Of a stretch of DNA of 64,000 nt, positions 51,749 to 59,278 are shown one piece after another. Where the stretch lies: positions 3,270,322-3,334,321 of the forward strand of contig NZ_CP036273.1 in NCBI RefSeq assembly GCF_007747215.1, given 5' to 3'. Every line of letters begins with the position of its first letter. Positions within the stretch are counted from its first letter, which is position 1. The notes beneath the pieces were generated by a model. The model was not told the origin of the DNA and did no database searches. It saw only the letters and a list, made by a program, of their open reading frames with translations. The position numbers and the translations under genes are program-made. The DNA comes from Urbifossiella limnaea. GTDB taxonomy: Bacteria > Planctomycetota > Planctomycetia > Gemmatales > Gemmataceae.

Positions 51749-53236
51749 TCAGGGACGGTAGCCCTGCACCGGACCGCGGCCGCCGTCCGGCGCCGGGCGG
51801 GTCGCGGGCACCGCGGGCGGCCAGTCGGGGCGGTAGGCCGGCAGCCCGGGCGGCACCGGCGTGGGTGCGAACGGCGAGTCCTTGAGCCCGCTGCTCGGGC
51901 GGACCGCGCCACCCACGCCGATCAACTCGGGGCGACGTGCTACTTTGTCGGCGAACACCTCCAGGTCGCCGGCGATCCGCTCCGCCCGTGCCAGCACCCG
52001 GGCCAGTGACGCCGCGGCCGCGTCGACGTTGTTGAACAGCGTCGGGTCGGTCAGCAGTCGTTGCGCCGTGCCGTTCTCGCGGGCGAATGCCTGCACCACG
52101 CCCCGCACGTCGGTCAGTACCGCGTTGAGCGACGCCGCCGTCTCGGCGACGTCCTTCGTCAATGCCTCCGACCGCGCCGCGAACGGCCGGACGACCCCGC
52201 GCAGCTCGGTAATCGCGTCCGGCACCGCAGACGTGCGAGTGTCGAAGTTCCGGATCGTCTTTTCCGTCTCGTCCAACACGGCTTGCAGCCCGCCGGACAC
52301 TTTCAGGATGTTCAGCCCGATGGCATTCAGGTTCTTCAGGAGGGCCGTCACTTCCTTTTGGTTCTCGGGCGAAAGCACCTGATTGACCGACTCCAGCGCC
52401 TCCCGCGCCGCCTTGGCGGCACCGGCCACGTCGGGCTCAATCCGCTTCACGCTGCCGCGGAGTTCGTCCACCGCGGGGCGGACGGTGGCGACGAGTGACC
52501 GGATGTCGCGGAGTGTGTTACGCAGGTTGTCCGCCTCAGCCCTGTCGATCGGCGGGCCGAGCGCAGAGATGGCGCCCGGCGGGGGCGCCGGGTTCTCGGC
52601 ACCGCCGACGAAGTCCTGAATCGCCTTGTTGGTCTTCTGCACCTCGGGGATGAAGGCGCGCACGTCCCGGCCGAGGAGTTCGTACTCTCGCAACGTCTTT
52701 TCGAGCTGCGGGGCGACCCGCTCGATCTTCTCGAACGACGCGACGACGCGGTCGAGTGACTGCTGAGCCGACGACAGCACGCCGGACGCCGGAGTCAGCA
52801 GGCTGCGGGGGGTGATGGGCGGCACGCCGGCGATCTCGCTACCGGGAGGGATGTCGTCGCCGCGCGGCAGCGGCTGGCCGGCGGTGTCGAGCTTCGGGAG
52901 GAAGTCGAGGGCGGTGTCGCCGTTGAGGAGGCCGCGGGTGATGGTCGGCGCCTCGTTCGTCCGCGGCGGGTGCTTCGGGTCCACGGTGATGTGCACCCGC
53001 ACCTCGCCGGTGGCGGCGTCGAGGTCGATCTGCTTCACCTCGCCAATCCGGACGCCGGACTTGCGGATGGGCGTGCCCTGCGTCAGGCCGGGCGCCTCGG
53101 GGAACAGCACGGTGTAGTTCAGCTTCGTGGCGAACAGCTGCGGCGCCTTCCCGAACAACACGACGAGCACCGCGAGGACGACGAGCGTCGCCCCGACGAA
53201 CAGCCCGAGCCGCATCCGCATCTTCTGCTCTGCCAC
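51749..53236 (-). CDS. mlaD: MlaD-family MCE lipid-transfer protein
   Basis: 495 residues. One N-terminal membrane helix (LGLFVGATLVVLAVLVVLFG) is followed by the MCE domain (KLNYTVLFPEAPGLTQGTPIRKSGVRIGEVKQIDLD, residues about 38-120). The rest is a long helical coiled-coil region and a proline-rich C-terminus. E. coli MlaD is 183 residues; this one has the extended form seen in plant TGD2 or actinobacterial MCE proteins. It follows mlaE and mlaF in the operon, forming the inner-membrane lipid-transport complex. Confidence 0.88.
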   Translation of the reverse strand: MAEQKMRMRLGLFVGATLVVLAVLVVLFGKAPQLFATKLNYTVLFPEAPGLTQGTPIRKSGVRIGEVKQIDLDAATGEVRVHITVDPKHPPRTNEAPTITRGLLNGDTALDFLPKLDTAGQPLPRGDDIPPGSEIAGVPPITPRSLLTPASGVLSSAQQSLDRVVASFEKIERVAPQLEKTLREYELLGRDVRAFIPEVQKTNKAIQDFVGGAENPAPPPGAISALGPPIDRAEADNLRNTLRDIRSLVATVRPAVDELRGSVKRIEPDVAGAAKAAREALESVNQVLSPENQKEVTALLKNLNAIGLNILKVSGGLQAVLDETEKTIRNFDTRTSAVPDAITELRGVVRPFAARSEALTKDVAETAASLNAVLTDVRGVVQAFARENGTAQRLLTDPTLFNNVDAAAASLARVLARAERIAGDLEVFADKVARRPELIGVGGAVRPSSGLKDSPFAPTPVPPGLPAYRPDWPPAVPATRPAPDGGRGPVQGYRP

Positions 53237-53275
53237 GTTGCACCGGTGGACAGGAAGGCCACGAACCCCCGGGAG

Positions 53276-54064
53276 CTACTCCTCCGCGCCGATCCGACGG
53301 GCGGCGTCGCCCTCCACGAACTCACGAACACGCGGGTCGGTCGCGGTCGCCAGCCCCGCCGGGGGGCCGTCGTACAGCACCTGCGGCTCGTCCGCCTTCA
53401 GCCGGCCGACGGGCTCCAGCATCACCACGCGGTCGGCCACCTTGTGGACCGTCCGCAGCTCGTGCGTCACGACGATGCTCGTCACCGGCCGGCGGCTCCG
53501 GGTGCGGAGGATGAGTTCGTTGATCACGTCCGTCATGATCGGGTCGAGGCCGGTGGTCGGCTCGTCGTACAGCATCACGTCCGGGTCGAGGGCCAGCGCC
53601 CGCGCCAGGCCGACGCGCTTCCGCATCCCGCCGGACAGTTCGGCCGGCATCTTCGGCTCGGCGGCCTCGGTGAGCCCCACTTCGGTCAGCCGGTCTCGCA
53701 CCCGACTGCGGATGTCGGCCTCGGCGTACCCGCCCTTCGCGCGGAGGCCGAACGCCACGTTTTCGAACACCGTCAGGCTGTCGAACAGGGCCGCCTGCTG
53801 GAACAGGAAGCCCATCCGCAGCCGCATCTTCGTCAGCTCGGACTCGCCAAGGTCCGACACGCTGCGGTTCTCGAACAGCACGTCGCCGGTGGTCGGCTTC
53901 AGCAGGCCGACCAGGAGCTTCAAAGTCACCGTCTTACCGCAGCCGCTCTCGCCGATCACGCACACGGTCTGATGTGGCTCGACCGACAGGCTCAGGTCGC
54001 GCAGCACCGCGTGCCGGCCGAACCGGACGGACACGCCGCGGAGTCGGATGAGCGGGTCGGCCAC
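53276..54064 (-). CDS. mlaF: Lipid-transport ABC ATPase MlaF
   Basis: 262 residues. Walker A is GESGCGKTVTLKLL, signature LSGGMRKRVGLARALALDPDVMLYDEPTTGLDP with Walker B, and the H-loop is VTHELRT. The MRKRVGLARA form is typical of MlaF/YrbF. The start lies 1 bp after the mlaE stop. MlaB (STAS) and MlaC (periplasmic shuttle) genes are absent from the cluster. Confidence 0.93.
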   Translation of the reverse strand: MADPLIRLRGVSVRFGRHAVLRDLSLSVEPHQTVCVIGESGCGKTVTLKLLVGLLKPTTGDVLFENRSVSDLGESELTKMRLRMGFLFQQAALFDSLTVFENVAFGLRAKGGYAEADIRSRVRDRLTEVGLTEAAEPKMPAELSGGMRKRVGLARALALDPDVMLYDEPTTGLDPIMTDVINELILRTRSRRPVTSIVVTHELRTVHKVADRVVMLEPVGRLKADEPQVLYDGPPAGLATATDPRVREFVEGDAARRIGAEE

Positions 54065-54065
54065 G

Positions 54066-54917
54066 TCATATCACCTTCGACTTGGCGTCGGGCCAGATCA
54101 TGTCGTGGACGCTGTTGGCAAACATCGACAGCACGAAGTCCAGCACGATGATCGACACGAAGGAGAACACGAACGCCTGCGTCGCGGCCCGGCCGACGCC
54201 CGCCGCCCCGGGCTTGCTGTGGAAGCCGCGGTGGCAGGCGATCAGCGCCATCACGCCGCCCAGCACGAACGCCTTGGCCACGCCGACGAACACGTCCCAC
54301 ACGCCGACGTAGTTCCGCGAGTGCTCCCAGTAGTGATGCGTGTCGATGCCGTAGACGTGGAGGCAGATGATGGTGCAACCCACCAGGCCGGCCACGTCGG
54401 CGAACACGGTCAGCATCGGGATCATCAGCAGCGAGGCGAGGAACCGCGGGGCCACGAGGTGCTTCACCGGGTCGACGCCGAGACACGCCAGGGCGTCGAG
54501 CTGCTCGCTGACGCGCATCGTCGCCAGCTCCGCGGCCATCGCCCCGCCGACGCGGCCGGCCAGCATCACCGACGACAGCACCGGGCCCAGTTCGCGCACC
54601 ACGGACAGGTGAATCACCGCCCCGAGCGACGTTTCGAGGCCGACGGTGTGGAACTGGTTGTAGGTCTGCACCGCCAGCACCATGCCGATGAACAGCCCGG
54701 TGATGATGACCACGGACAGGCTGTTCAGGCCGATGTCGACGGCGACGCGGAGCCACTCGCGGCCGCTGAACGAGCGGCGGAACATGCCCGAGATGGCGCG
54801 GGTCGAGAAGAGCGTCCAGTCGCCGAGGCCGACGAGCGCGGTAGCGATCGGGCCGCCGATCGGGAGCACGTCCGCGTCGGGCGGCTTCGGCGGGGCGGGC
54901 GGCGTCTCGACGGTCAT
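54066..54917 (-). CDS. mlaE: Lipid-transport ABC permease MlaE
   Basis: 283 residues from ATG 54917. MlaE landmarks are LIGMVLAVQTYNQFHTVGLETSLGAVIHLSVVRELGPVLSSVMLAGRVGGAMAAELATMRVSEQLDALACLGVDPVKHLVAPRF, then several membrane segments. A short Pro-rich N-terminus precedes the fold. It leads the mlaE-mlaF-mlaD operon, so the promoter should be in 54918-55017. Confidence 0.93.
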   Translation of the reverse strand: MTVETPPAPPKPPDADVLPIGGPIATALVGLGDWTLFSTRAISGMFRRSFSGREWLRVAVDIGLNSLSVVIITGLFIGMVLAVQTYNQFHTVGLETSLGAVIHLSVVRELGPVLSSVMLAGRVGGAMAAELATMRVSEQLDALACLGVDPVKHLVAPRFLASLLMIPMLTVFADVAGLVGCTIICLHVYGIDTHHYWEHSRNYVGVWDVFVGVAKAFVLGGVMALIACHRGFHSKPGAAGVGRAATQAFVFSFVSIIVLDFVLSMFANSVHDMIWPDAKSKVI

Positions 54918-55017
54918 CGGCCACCCGGGGTTGGTGTCGGCTTCCCGACCGGGGCGGCGGTACGGACCGTAACGATTGTATCGGCGCGGGAGTTCGCGCG
55001 GGTTGAGGCCGAACGCA

Positions 55018-55049
55018 GAAAGCCCGCCGGTCGCGGCCGGCGGGCTTTC
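55018..55049 (-). terminator. Hairpin terminator after the site-2 protease gene
   Basis: A 13-bp perfect stem (GAAAGCCCGCCGG / CCGGCGGGCTTTC) with a 6-nt loop lies 5 bp downstream of the protease stop, separating it from mlaE. The outer A:T pairs supply a T-rich 3' edge. Confidence 0.75.
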
Positions 55050-55054
55050 TCTGC

Positions 55055-55906
55055 TCAGTTCAAGATTTCTCGAACGGCGACGCCGTCGCGCCACTCCACC
55101 CACGCCCGGCGGCGGGCGTCCCACACCCAGCCGCTGAACGTCTCGTGGGGCCGCACGTCGATCACACGTATCGCGCCGCCGTCTTCGCCGGACCGGCCCC
55201 ATCGCCAGCGGCTGTCCTCGGCGCGGACGGCGGCCAGCTCGGCGTGGCCGAGCAGGAACACGACCACCGCCACGAACGTCAGCATGAAGTGGCCCGCCAT
55301 CAGGCCGTACACGCCGCCCACCACCGCCAGCACGCTGCCGACGCCGACCGCGGCTTTCGTCGCGTCGAGGCGAGACATTCCCGTGGCGAGCACGGCACGC
55401 AGCACGCGGCCGCCGTCCATCGGGAACGCCGGGATCAGGTTGAACAGCAGCAGGAACAGGTTCGCCTGCATCAGCCGGACGACGAAGCCGTCCACCGCGT
55501 CGAGGGCGCTGGGGTCGAACGAGCCGGGCAAGGCCACGCCGCCGCCGAGGAGCCCGACGAAGATGCCGGCCGCGATGGCGAGATTCACCGCCGGCCCGGC
55601 CAGCGCGATCACCACCTCCTGCCCCGGCTTCTCGGGCATCCGTTCGAGGCTGGCCACACCGCCCATCGGGTAGAGCGTGATGTCGCGGGTGCGAACGCCG
55701 TAGTAGCGCGCGGCGAGGGCGTGGCCGACTTCGTGGAGGGCGACGCAGCCGAACAGCGAGAACAGGAACAGTACTTCGCCCGCGGCCCCGCTCACGTTCC
55801 CACCGGCGACGCCGCCGACGAGCACGAACAGTGGCAGCAGCCAGAACGTGCCGTGGACGTACGTGTCGATGCCGAAGAACTTGCCGAGCCGCAGTGAGCC
55901 GAACAT
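55055..55906 (-). CDS. Site-2-type zinc metalloprotease (peptidase M50)
   Basis: 283 residues from ATG 55906, with a GAGGGG ribosome site in front. The zinc motif H58-E-V-G-H62 lies in a membrane segment and the second metal site is in NLIPAFPMDGGRVLRA. Multiple hydrophobic segments flank these, as in SpoIVFB-like rhomboid-independent intramembrane proteases without a PDZ domain. Substrates may be membrane anti-sigma factors or signal peptides; nothing local identifies one. Confidence 0.9.
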   Translation of the reverse strand: MFGSLRLGKFFGIDTYVHGTFWLLPLFVLVGGVAGGNVSGAAGEVLFLFSLFGCVALHEVGHALAARYYGVRTRDITLYPMGGVASLERMPEKPGQEVVIALAGPAVNLAIAAGIFVGLLGGGVALPGSFDPSALDAVDGFVVRLMQANLFLLLFNLIPAFPMDGGRVLRAVLATGMSRLDATKAAVGVGSVLAVVGGVYGLMAGHFMLTFVAVVVFLLGHAELAAVRAEDSRWRWGRSGEDGGAIRVIDVRPHETFSGWVWDARRRAWVEWRDGVAVREILN

Positions 55907-56001
55907 GGGTGTTTCCCCTCGGGAGGGGATACCGCCCACGCGGCCCCGCCCTCACACTCTATTCGAGGGGAACCGGACGGGATTGGGTGCGGGGATCGCC
56001 G

Positions 56002-57291
56002 TCACTTCTTCTTCAGCGCCTTGTCCGCGATGTCGGTGCGGAAGTGCATCCCGGGGAAACTGATGAGTTTCACTGCCTCGTAGGCCCTGGCCTTCGCCGC
56101 CCGCAGGTCGTCTCCCAGCGCCGTGACCGCCAGCACCCGGCCGCCGTCGGTCAGGACGCGGCCCTTGACGTCCAGCTTGGTGCCGGCGTGGAACACCTTC
56201 ACTCCCGAGAGGGCATCGGCTTCGTCGATGCCCAGGATTTGCTTGCCGGTGTCGTATTTGCCGGGATAGCCGCCCGAGCACAGCACCACGCACACGGTCG
56301 GCCGGGCGTCCCACTCGATCTTGCCGTCGAACTGGTCGAGTCGCTCGTCGGCCACGGCTTCGAGTAGGTCGAGCAGGTCGGTCTTGAGCCGCATCAGTAG
56401 CGGCTGCGTCTCGGGGTCGCCGAAGCGGGCGTTGAACTCCAGCACCCGCACGCCTTGGTTCGTCATCATGATGCCGGCGTACAGCACCCCCTGGAAGGGA
56501 AAGCGGCCGCGCTTCATGGCGTGGACCGTCGGCACGAACACGCGGTCCTCCAACTCCTTCAGCAACTCCGGCGTGCCGATCGGGGCGGGGCAGTACGCGC
56601 CCATGCCGCCGGTGTTCGGCCCCTTGTCGCCGTCGTGGACGGCCTTGTGGTCCTGGCACGGCGGCAGTGGAAGGATGGTGCGGCCGCTTACCAGCGCCAG
56701 CACGCTGACTTCCTCGCCGTCGAGCCGCTTCTCGACCACGATCCGCCGGCCGGCTGTGCGGCCGAACTCGTCGCGCACCATGATTCGCTCGACGGCCTTT
56801 TGCGCCTCCAGCGTGTCCTTGCACACCACCACGCCCTTGCCCGCCGCGAGGCCGTCGGCCTTCACCACCACGGGGTAGTCGCGGCTCTGCACGTAGGCGC
56901 GGGCCGGGTCGGGGTGGTCGAACACGCGGAAGTCGGCGGTCGGCACGTCGGCGTGGCGCATCAACTCTTTGGCGAACACCTTGCTCCCCTCGACCCGCGC
57001 CGCCTCCTTGGACGGGCCGAACACCTTGTACCCTTTGTCGCGGAGGAAGTCGGCGAGGCCGGCGGCCAGCGGGTCCTCGGGGCCGATCACCACGAGGCCG
57101 ATCTGCTCCTTGGCGCAGAAGCGGTTCAGCTTGTCCGTCTCGGTGTGGTCGATGGCCACACTCACGGCCCCGTCGCGGGACGTGCCGGCGTTGCCGGGCG
57201 CGCAGAACAGCTTCCCCAGCCGCGGCGACTGCTTCAGCTTCCAGACCAGGGCGTGCTCCCGGCCGCCCTTGCCGATCACCAGTACGTTCAT
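56002..57291 (-). CDS. purD: Phosphoribosylamine-glycine ligase (GARS)
   Basis: 429 residues from ATG 57291. The ATP-grasp ligase is shown by MNVLVIGKGGREHALVWKL, GPEDPLAAGLADFL, PVVVKADGLAAGKGVVV, HDGDKGPNTGGMGAYCPAP and VRVLEFNARFGDPETQ. It makes GAR, the substrate of PurN found at 27 kb. It is divergent from the metal-binding lipoprotein gene, with a candidate operator between them. Confidence 0.96.
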   Translation of the reverse strand: MNVLVIGKGGREHALVWKLKQSPRLGKLFCAPGNAGTSRDGAVSVAIDHTETDKLNRFCAKEQIGLVVIGPEDPLAAGLADFLRDKGYKVFGPSKEAARVEGSKVFAKELMRHADVPTADFRVFDHPDPARAYVQSRDYPVVVKADGLAAGKGVVVCKDTLEAQKAVERIMVRDEFGRTAGRRIVVEKRLDGEEVSVLALVSGRTILPLPPCQDHKAVHDGDKGPNTGGMGAYCPAPIGTPELLKELEDRVFVPTVHAMKRGRFPFQGVLYAGIMMTNQGVRVLEFNARFGDPETQPLLMRLKTDLLDLLEAVADERLDQFDGKIEWDARPTVCVVLCSGGYPGKYDTGKQILGIDEADALSGVKVFHAGTKLDVKGRVLTDGGRVLAVTALGDDLRAAKARAYEAVKLISFPGMHFRTDIADKALKKK

Positions 57292-57400
57292 GGACAGCCG
57301 CGGACGGGGGTGCGATGCCGACACCCCGCAAGTGTATTCACGAGTTGCTCGGGCGGGACGGGTTTCAAGCAACGGCTTGCCTTCAGTTGGAGTTTCGGCT

Positions 57401-57423
57401 AGACTAACAGCATTGATTAGTCT
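57401..57423. promoter_or_regulatory. Palindromic operator candidate upstream of the metal ABC genes
   Basis: AGACTAA (57401-57407) and TTAGTCT (57417-57423) are exact reverse complements around a 9-bp spacer, 27 bp before the binding-protein start. Position and AT-rich half-sites in a GC-rich genome fit a site for a metal-responsive repressor (DtxR/MntR- or Fur-type). No matching regulator gene is present in the window. Confidence 0.5.
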
Positions 57424-57450
57424 GTGCTTCTCGCCCACGAGTGAGTGCTG

Positions 57451-58386
57451 ATGTCCCTCGCCCGTTGGTTGCTTGTGCTGGGCTGTGGTGTAGTCGCTGG
57501 ATGCGGCGGCGGCGGACCGCCCGAGTTCACCGCGCCGCCCGTGAAGGTCGTGTGTACCACCACGATCGTCGCTGATCTCGTGAAGCACGTCGGCGGGGAC
57601 CGTGTGACGGTGGACGTGCTGATGGGGCCGGGCGTGGACCCGCACCGCTACATCCCCACGGCCGGCGACCGGGCCAAACTGGAAGGGGCGCACCTCGTCC
57701 TCTTCAACGGTCTGCACCTCGAAGGCAAAATGACGGACACGTTCGAGAAGTCGCGCCGCCGGTTCCGCGCCTTTGCCGTCACCCGCGACCTGCCGGCCGA
57801 CAAACTTCGCGCAGCCGACACCGACGGCGGCGAACACGACCCGCACGTCTGGTTCGACGTGAAGCTGTGGGCCGGAACGATCGGTCCGGTGCAGACGGAA
57901 CTGTCGAAGCTCGACCCGGCCGGGGCCGCCACCTACTCGGCGAACGCCGAGGCGTATCGCAAGGAACTCGACGTCCTCGACGGCGAAGTACGCGCGGCGC
58001 TGGGGAGGCTGCCGAAGGAGCGGCGCGTGCTGGTGACGGGCCACGACGCCTTCGGCTACTTCGGCCAGGCGTACGGCGTCGAGGTACGGGGGTTACAGGG
58101 CGTGAGCACGGCCAGCGAGGTGGGCACCGCCGACCTGGACCGGCTGGCCGACTTCCTCGGCTCGAACCGCATCCCGGCCGTATTCACCGAAACGTCGATC
58201 CGCGACGACGGCCTTCAAGCGGTGCTCGAAAATACCCGCAAGAAGTACGGCCACAGCGTGCGGCTTGTCGGCGGCGACAACGCCCTGTACTCGGACGCCC
58301 TCGGCGCGCCGGGCACGCCGGGCGGCACATATGCCGGCATGGTGCGGCATAACGTGAAGGTGATCGTGGACGCCCTTGCGAACTAG
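57451..58386 (+). CDS. Metal ABC transporter substrate-binding lipoprotein (TroA/ZnuA cluster)
   Basis: 311 residues, lipobox ending VVAGC (C18), then a glycine spacer. Metal ligands expected from TroA are H65 (DPHRY), H132 (DPHVW), H198 (TGHDAFGYF) and D282 (LYSDALG), the three-His-plus-Asp set used by Zn or Mn/Zn binding proteins. There is no His-rich loop like that of ZnuA. The downstream ATPase starts 13 bp later. Whether Zn2+ or Mn2+ is carried cannot be fixed. Confidence 0.88.
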   Translation: MSLARWLLVLGCGVVAGCGGGGPPEFTAPPVKVVCTTTIVADLVKHVGGDRVTVDVLMGPGVDPHRYIPTAGDRAKLEGAHLVLFNGLHLEGKMTDTFEKSRRRFRAFAVTRDLPADKLRAADTDGGEHDPHVWFDVKLWAGTIGPVQTELSKLDPAGAATYSANAEAYRKELDVLDGEVRAALGRLPKERRVLVTGHDAFGYFGQAYGVEVRGLQGVSTASEVGTADLDRLADFLGSNRIPAVFTETSIRDDGLQAVLENTRKKYGHSVRLVGGDNALYSDALGAPGTPGGTYAGMVRHNVKVIVDALAN

Positions 58387-58399
58387 GAGTGCGGTTGTG

Positions 58400-59278
58400 A
58401 TGCGGTCGCCGGATGTTGCCGCCGAGCGGTCGGGTTGCGGGCCGTCCCATGGGCCCACGGTCCCCGCGCCTGAGAGTCCCCCCGCGATCGACGTTCACGA
58501 CCTGACCGTCGCCTACGGCGAGAAGCCGGTCCTGTGGGACATCGACCTGACGGTGCCGGCCGGCGTGCTGATGGGCGTGGTCGGCCCGAACGGGGCCGGC
58601 AAGACGACGCTCATCCGCGCCATGCTCGGCCTGCTGAAACCGGTCGCCGGACGGGTGCTGGTCCAGGGGAAGCCGTACTCGGCTCGCGACCGGCTGGTCG
58701 CCTACGTCCCGCAGCGTGGCACCGTGGACTGGGACTTCCCCACGACCGTGCTCGACGTGGTGACGATGGGCACTTACGGCCGCCTCGGCTGGTTCCGCCG
58801 GCCGGGGGCGAAGGAGCGGGCGGAGGCGACGGAGGCGCTGGGCCGCGTCGGCATGGCGGGGTTCGCCGGGCGGCAGATCAGCCAGCTGTCGGGCGGGCAG
58901 CAGCAGCGGGTGTTCCTGGCGCGGGCACTGGTGCAAGACGCGCCGGTGTACCTGATGGACGAGCCGTTCCAGGGCGTGGACGCGGTGACGGAGCGCTCCA
59001 TCATCGACATCCTGCGCGACCTGCGCTCGCGCGGCCGGACGGTGGTGGTGGTGCACCACGACCTGAACACCGTGCCGGCGTACTTCGACTGGGTGACGCT
59101 TCTAAACGTGCGGGTGGTGGCGTCCGGCCCGGTCGCGGAGGCGTTCACGCCGGCGAACCTGCGGGCCGCCTACGGCGAGCGGGTGACCGTCGTGGGGCCG
59201 GTTTCCACCCCCCCCGGCCTGACCCGGCCGGGTGGAAACCGGCCCCACGACGGTCACCCGCGCATCGACGACGGGTGA
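58400..59278 (+). CDS. Metal ABC transporter ATP-binding protein (ZnuC/MntB-like)
   Basis: 292 residues from ATG 58400, or GTG 58397 one codon earlier; AGGAG lies at 58385-58389. Walker A is GPNGAGKTTLIR, signature LSGGQQQRVFLARAL, Walker B VYLMDEPFQGVD, H-loop VVVHHDL. The region PQRGTVDWDFPTTVLDVV is typical of the Mn/Zn/Fe group. The last about 35 residues (from VTVVGPVST) are encoded inside a 32-bp perfect inverted repeat plus flank and do not look like the family C-terminus. No permease gene follows. Confidence 0.9.
   Translation: MRSPDVAAERSGCGPSHGPTVPAPESPPAIDVHDLTVAYGEKPVLWDIDLTVPAGVLMGVVGPNGAGKTTLIRAMLGLLKPVAGRVLVQGKPYSARDRLVAYVPQRGTVDWDFPTTVLDVVTMGTYGRLGWFRRPGAKERAEATEALGRVGMAGFAGRQISQLSGGQQQRVFLARALVQDAPVYLMDEPFQGVDAVTERSIIDILRDLRSRGRTVVVVHHDLNTVPAYFDWVTLLNVRVVASGPVAEAFTPANLRAAYGERVTVVGPVSTPPGLTRPGGNRPHDGHPRIDDG
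59179..59261. repeat. 32-bp-arm perfect inverted repeat at overlapping convergent gene ends
   Basis: Arms 59179-59210 and 59230-59261 are exact reverse complements with a 19-nt loop. The repeat lies inside the 3' end of the ATPase gene and includes the stop codon of the convergent ceramidase gene (stop at 59254-59256). It could form a bidirectional terminator, though no T-tract is present. Confidence 0.75.

Noticed and set aside
54918-55955. Upstream extension of the mlaE frame to 55955
   Set aside because: The extension is Arg/Pro-rich, overlaps the site-2 protease gene antiparallel or out of frame, and MlaE homology begins only after ATG 54917.
57451-58386. Assignment of the binding protein specifically as manganese-type (PsaA/MntA)
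   Set aside because: The third ligand position is histidine (HDAFGYF) rather than glutamate, so the Zn/TroA-type set fits better and the metal is left open.
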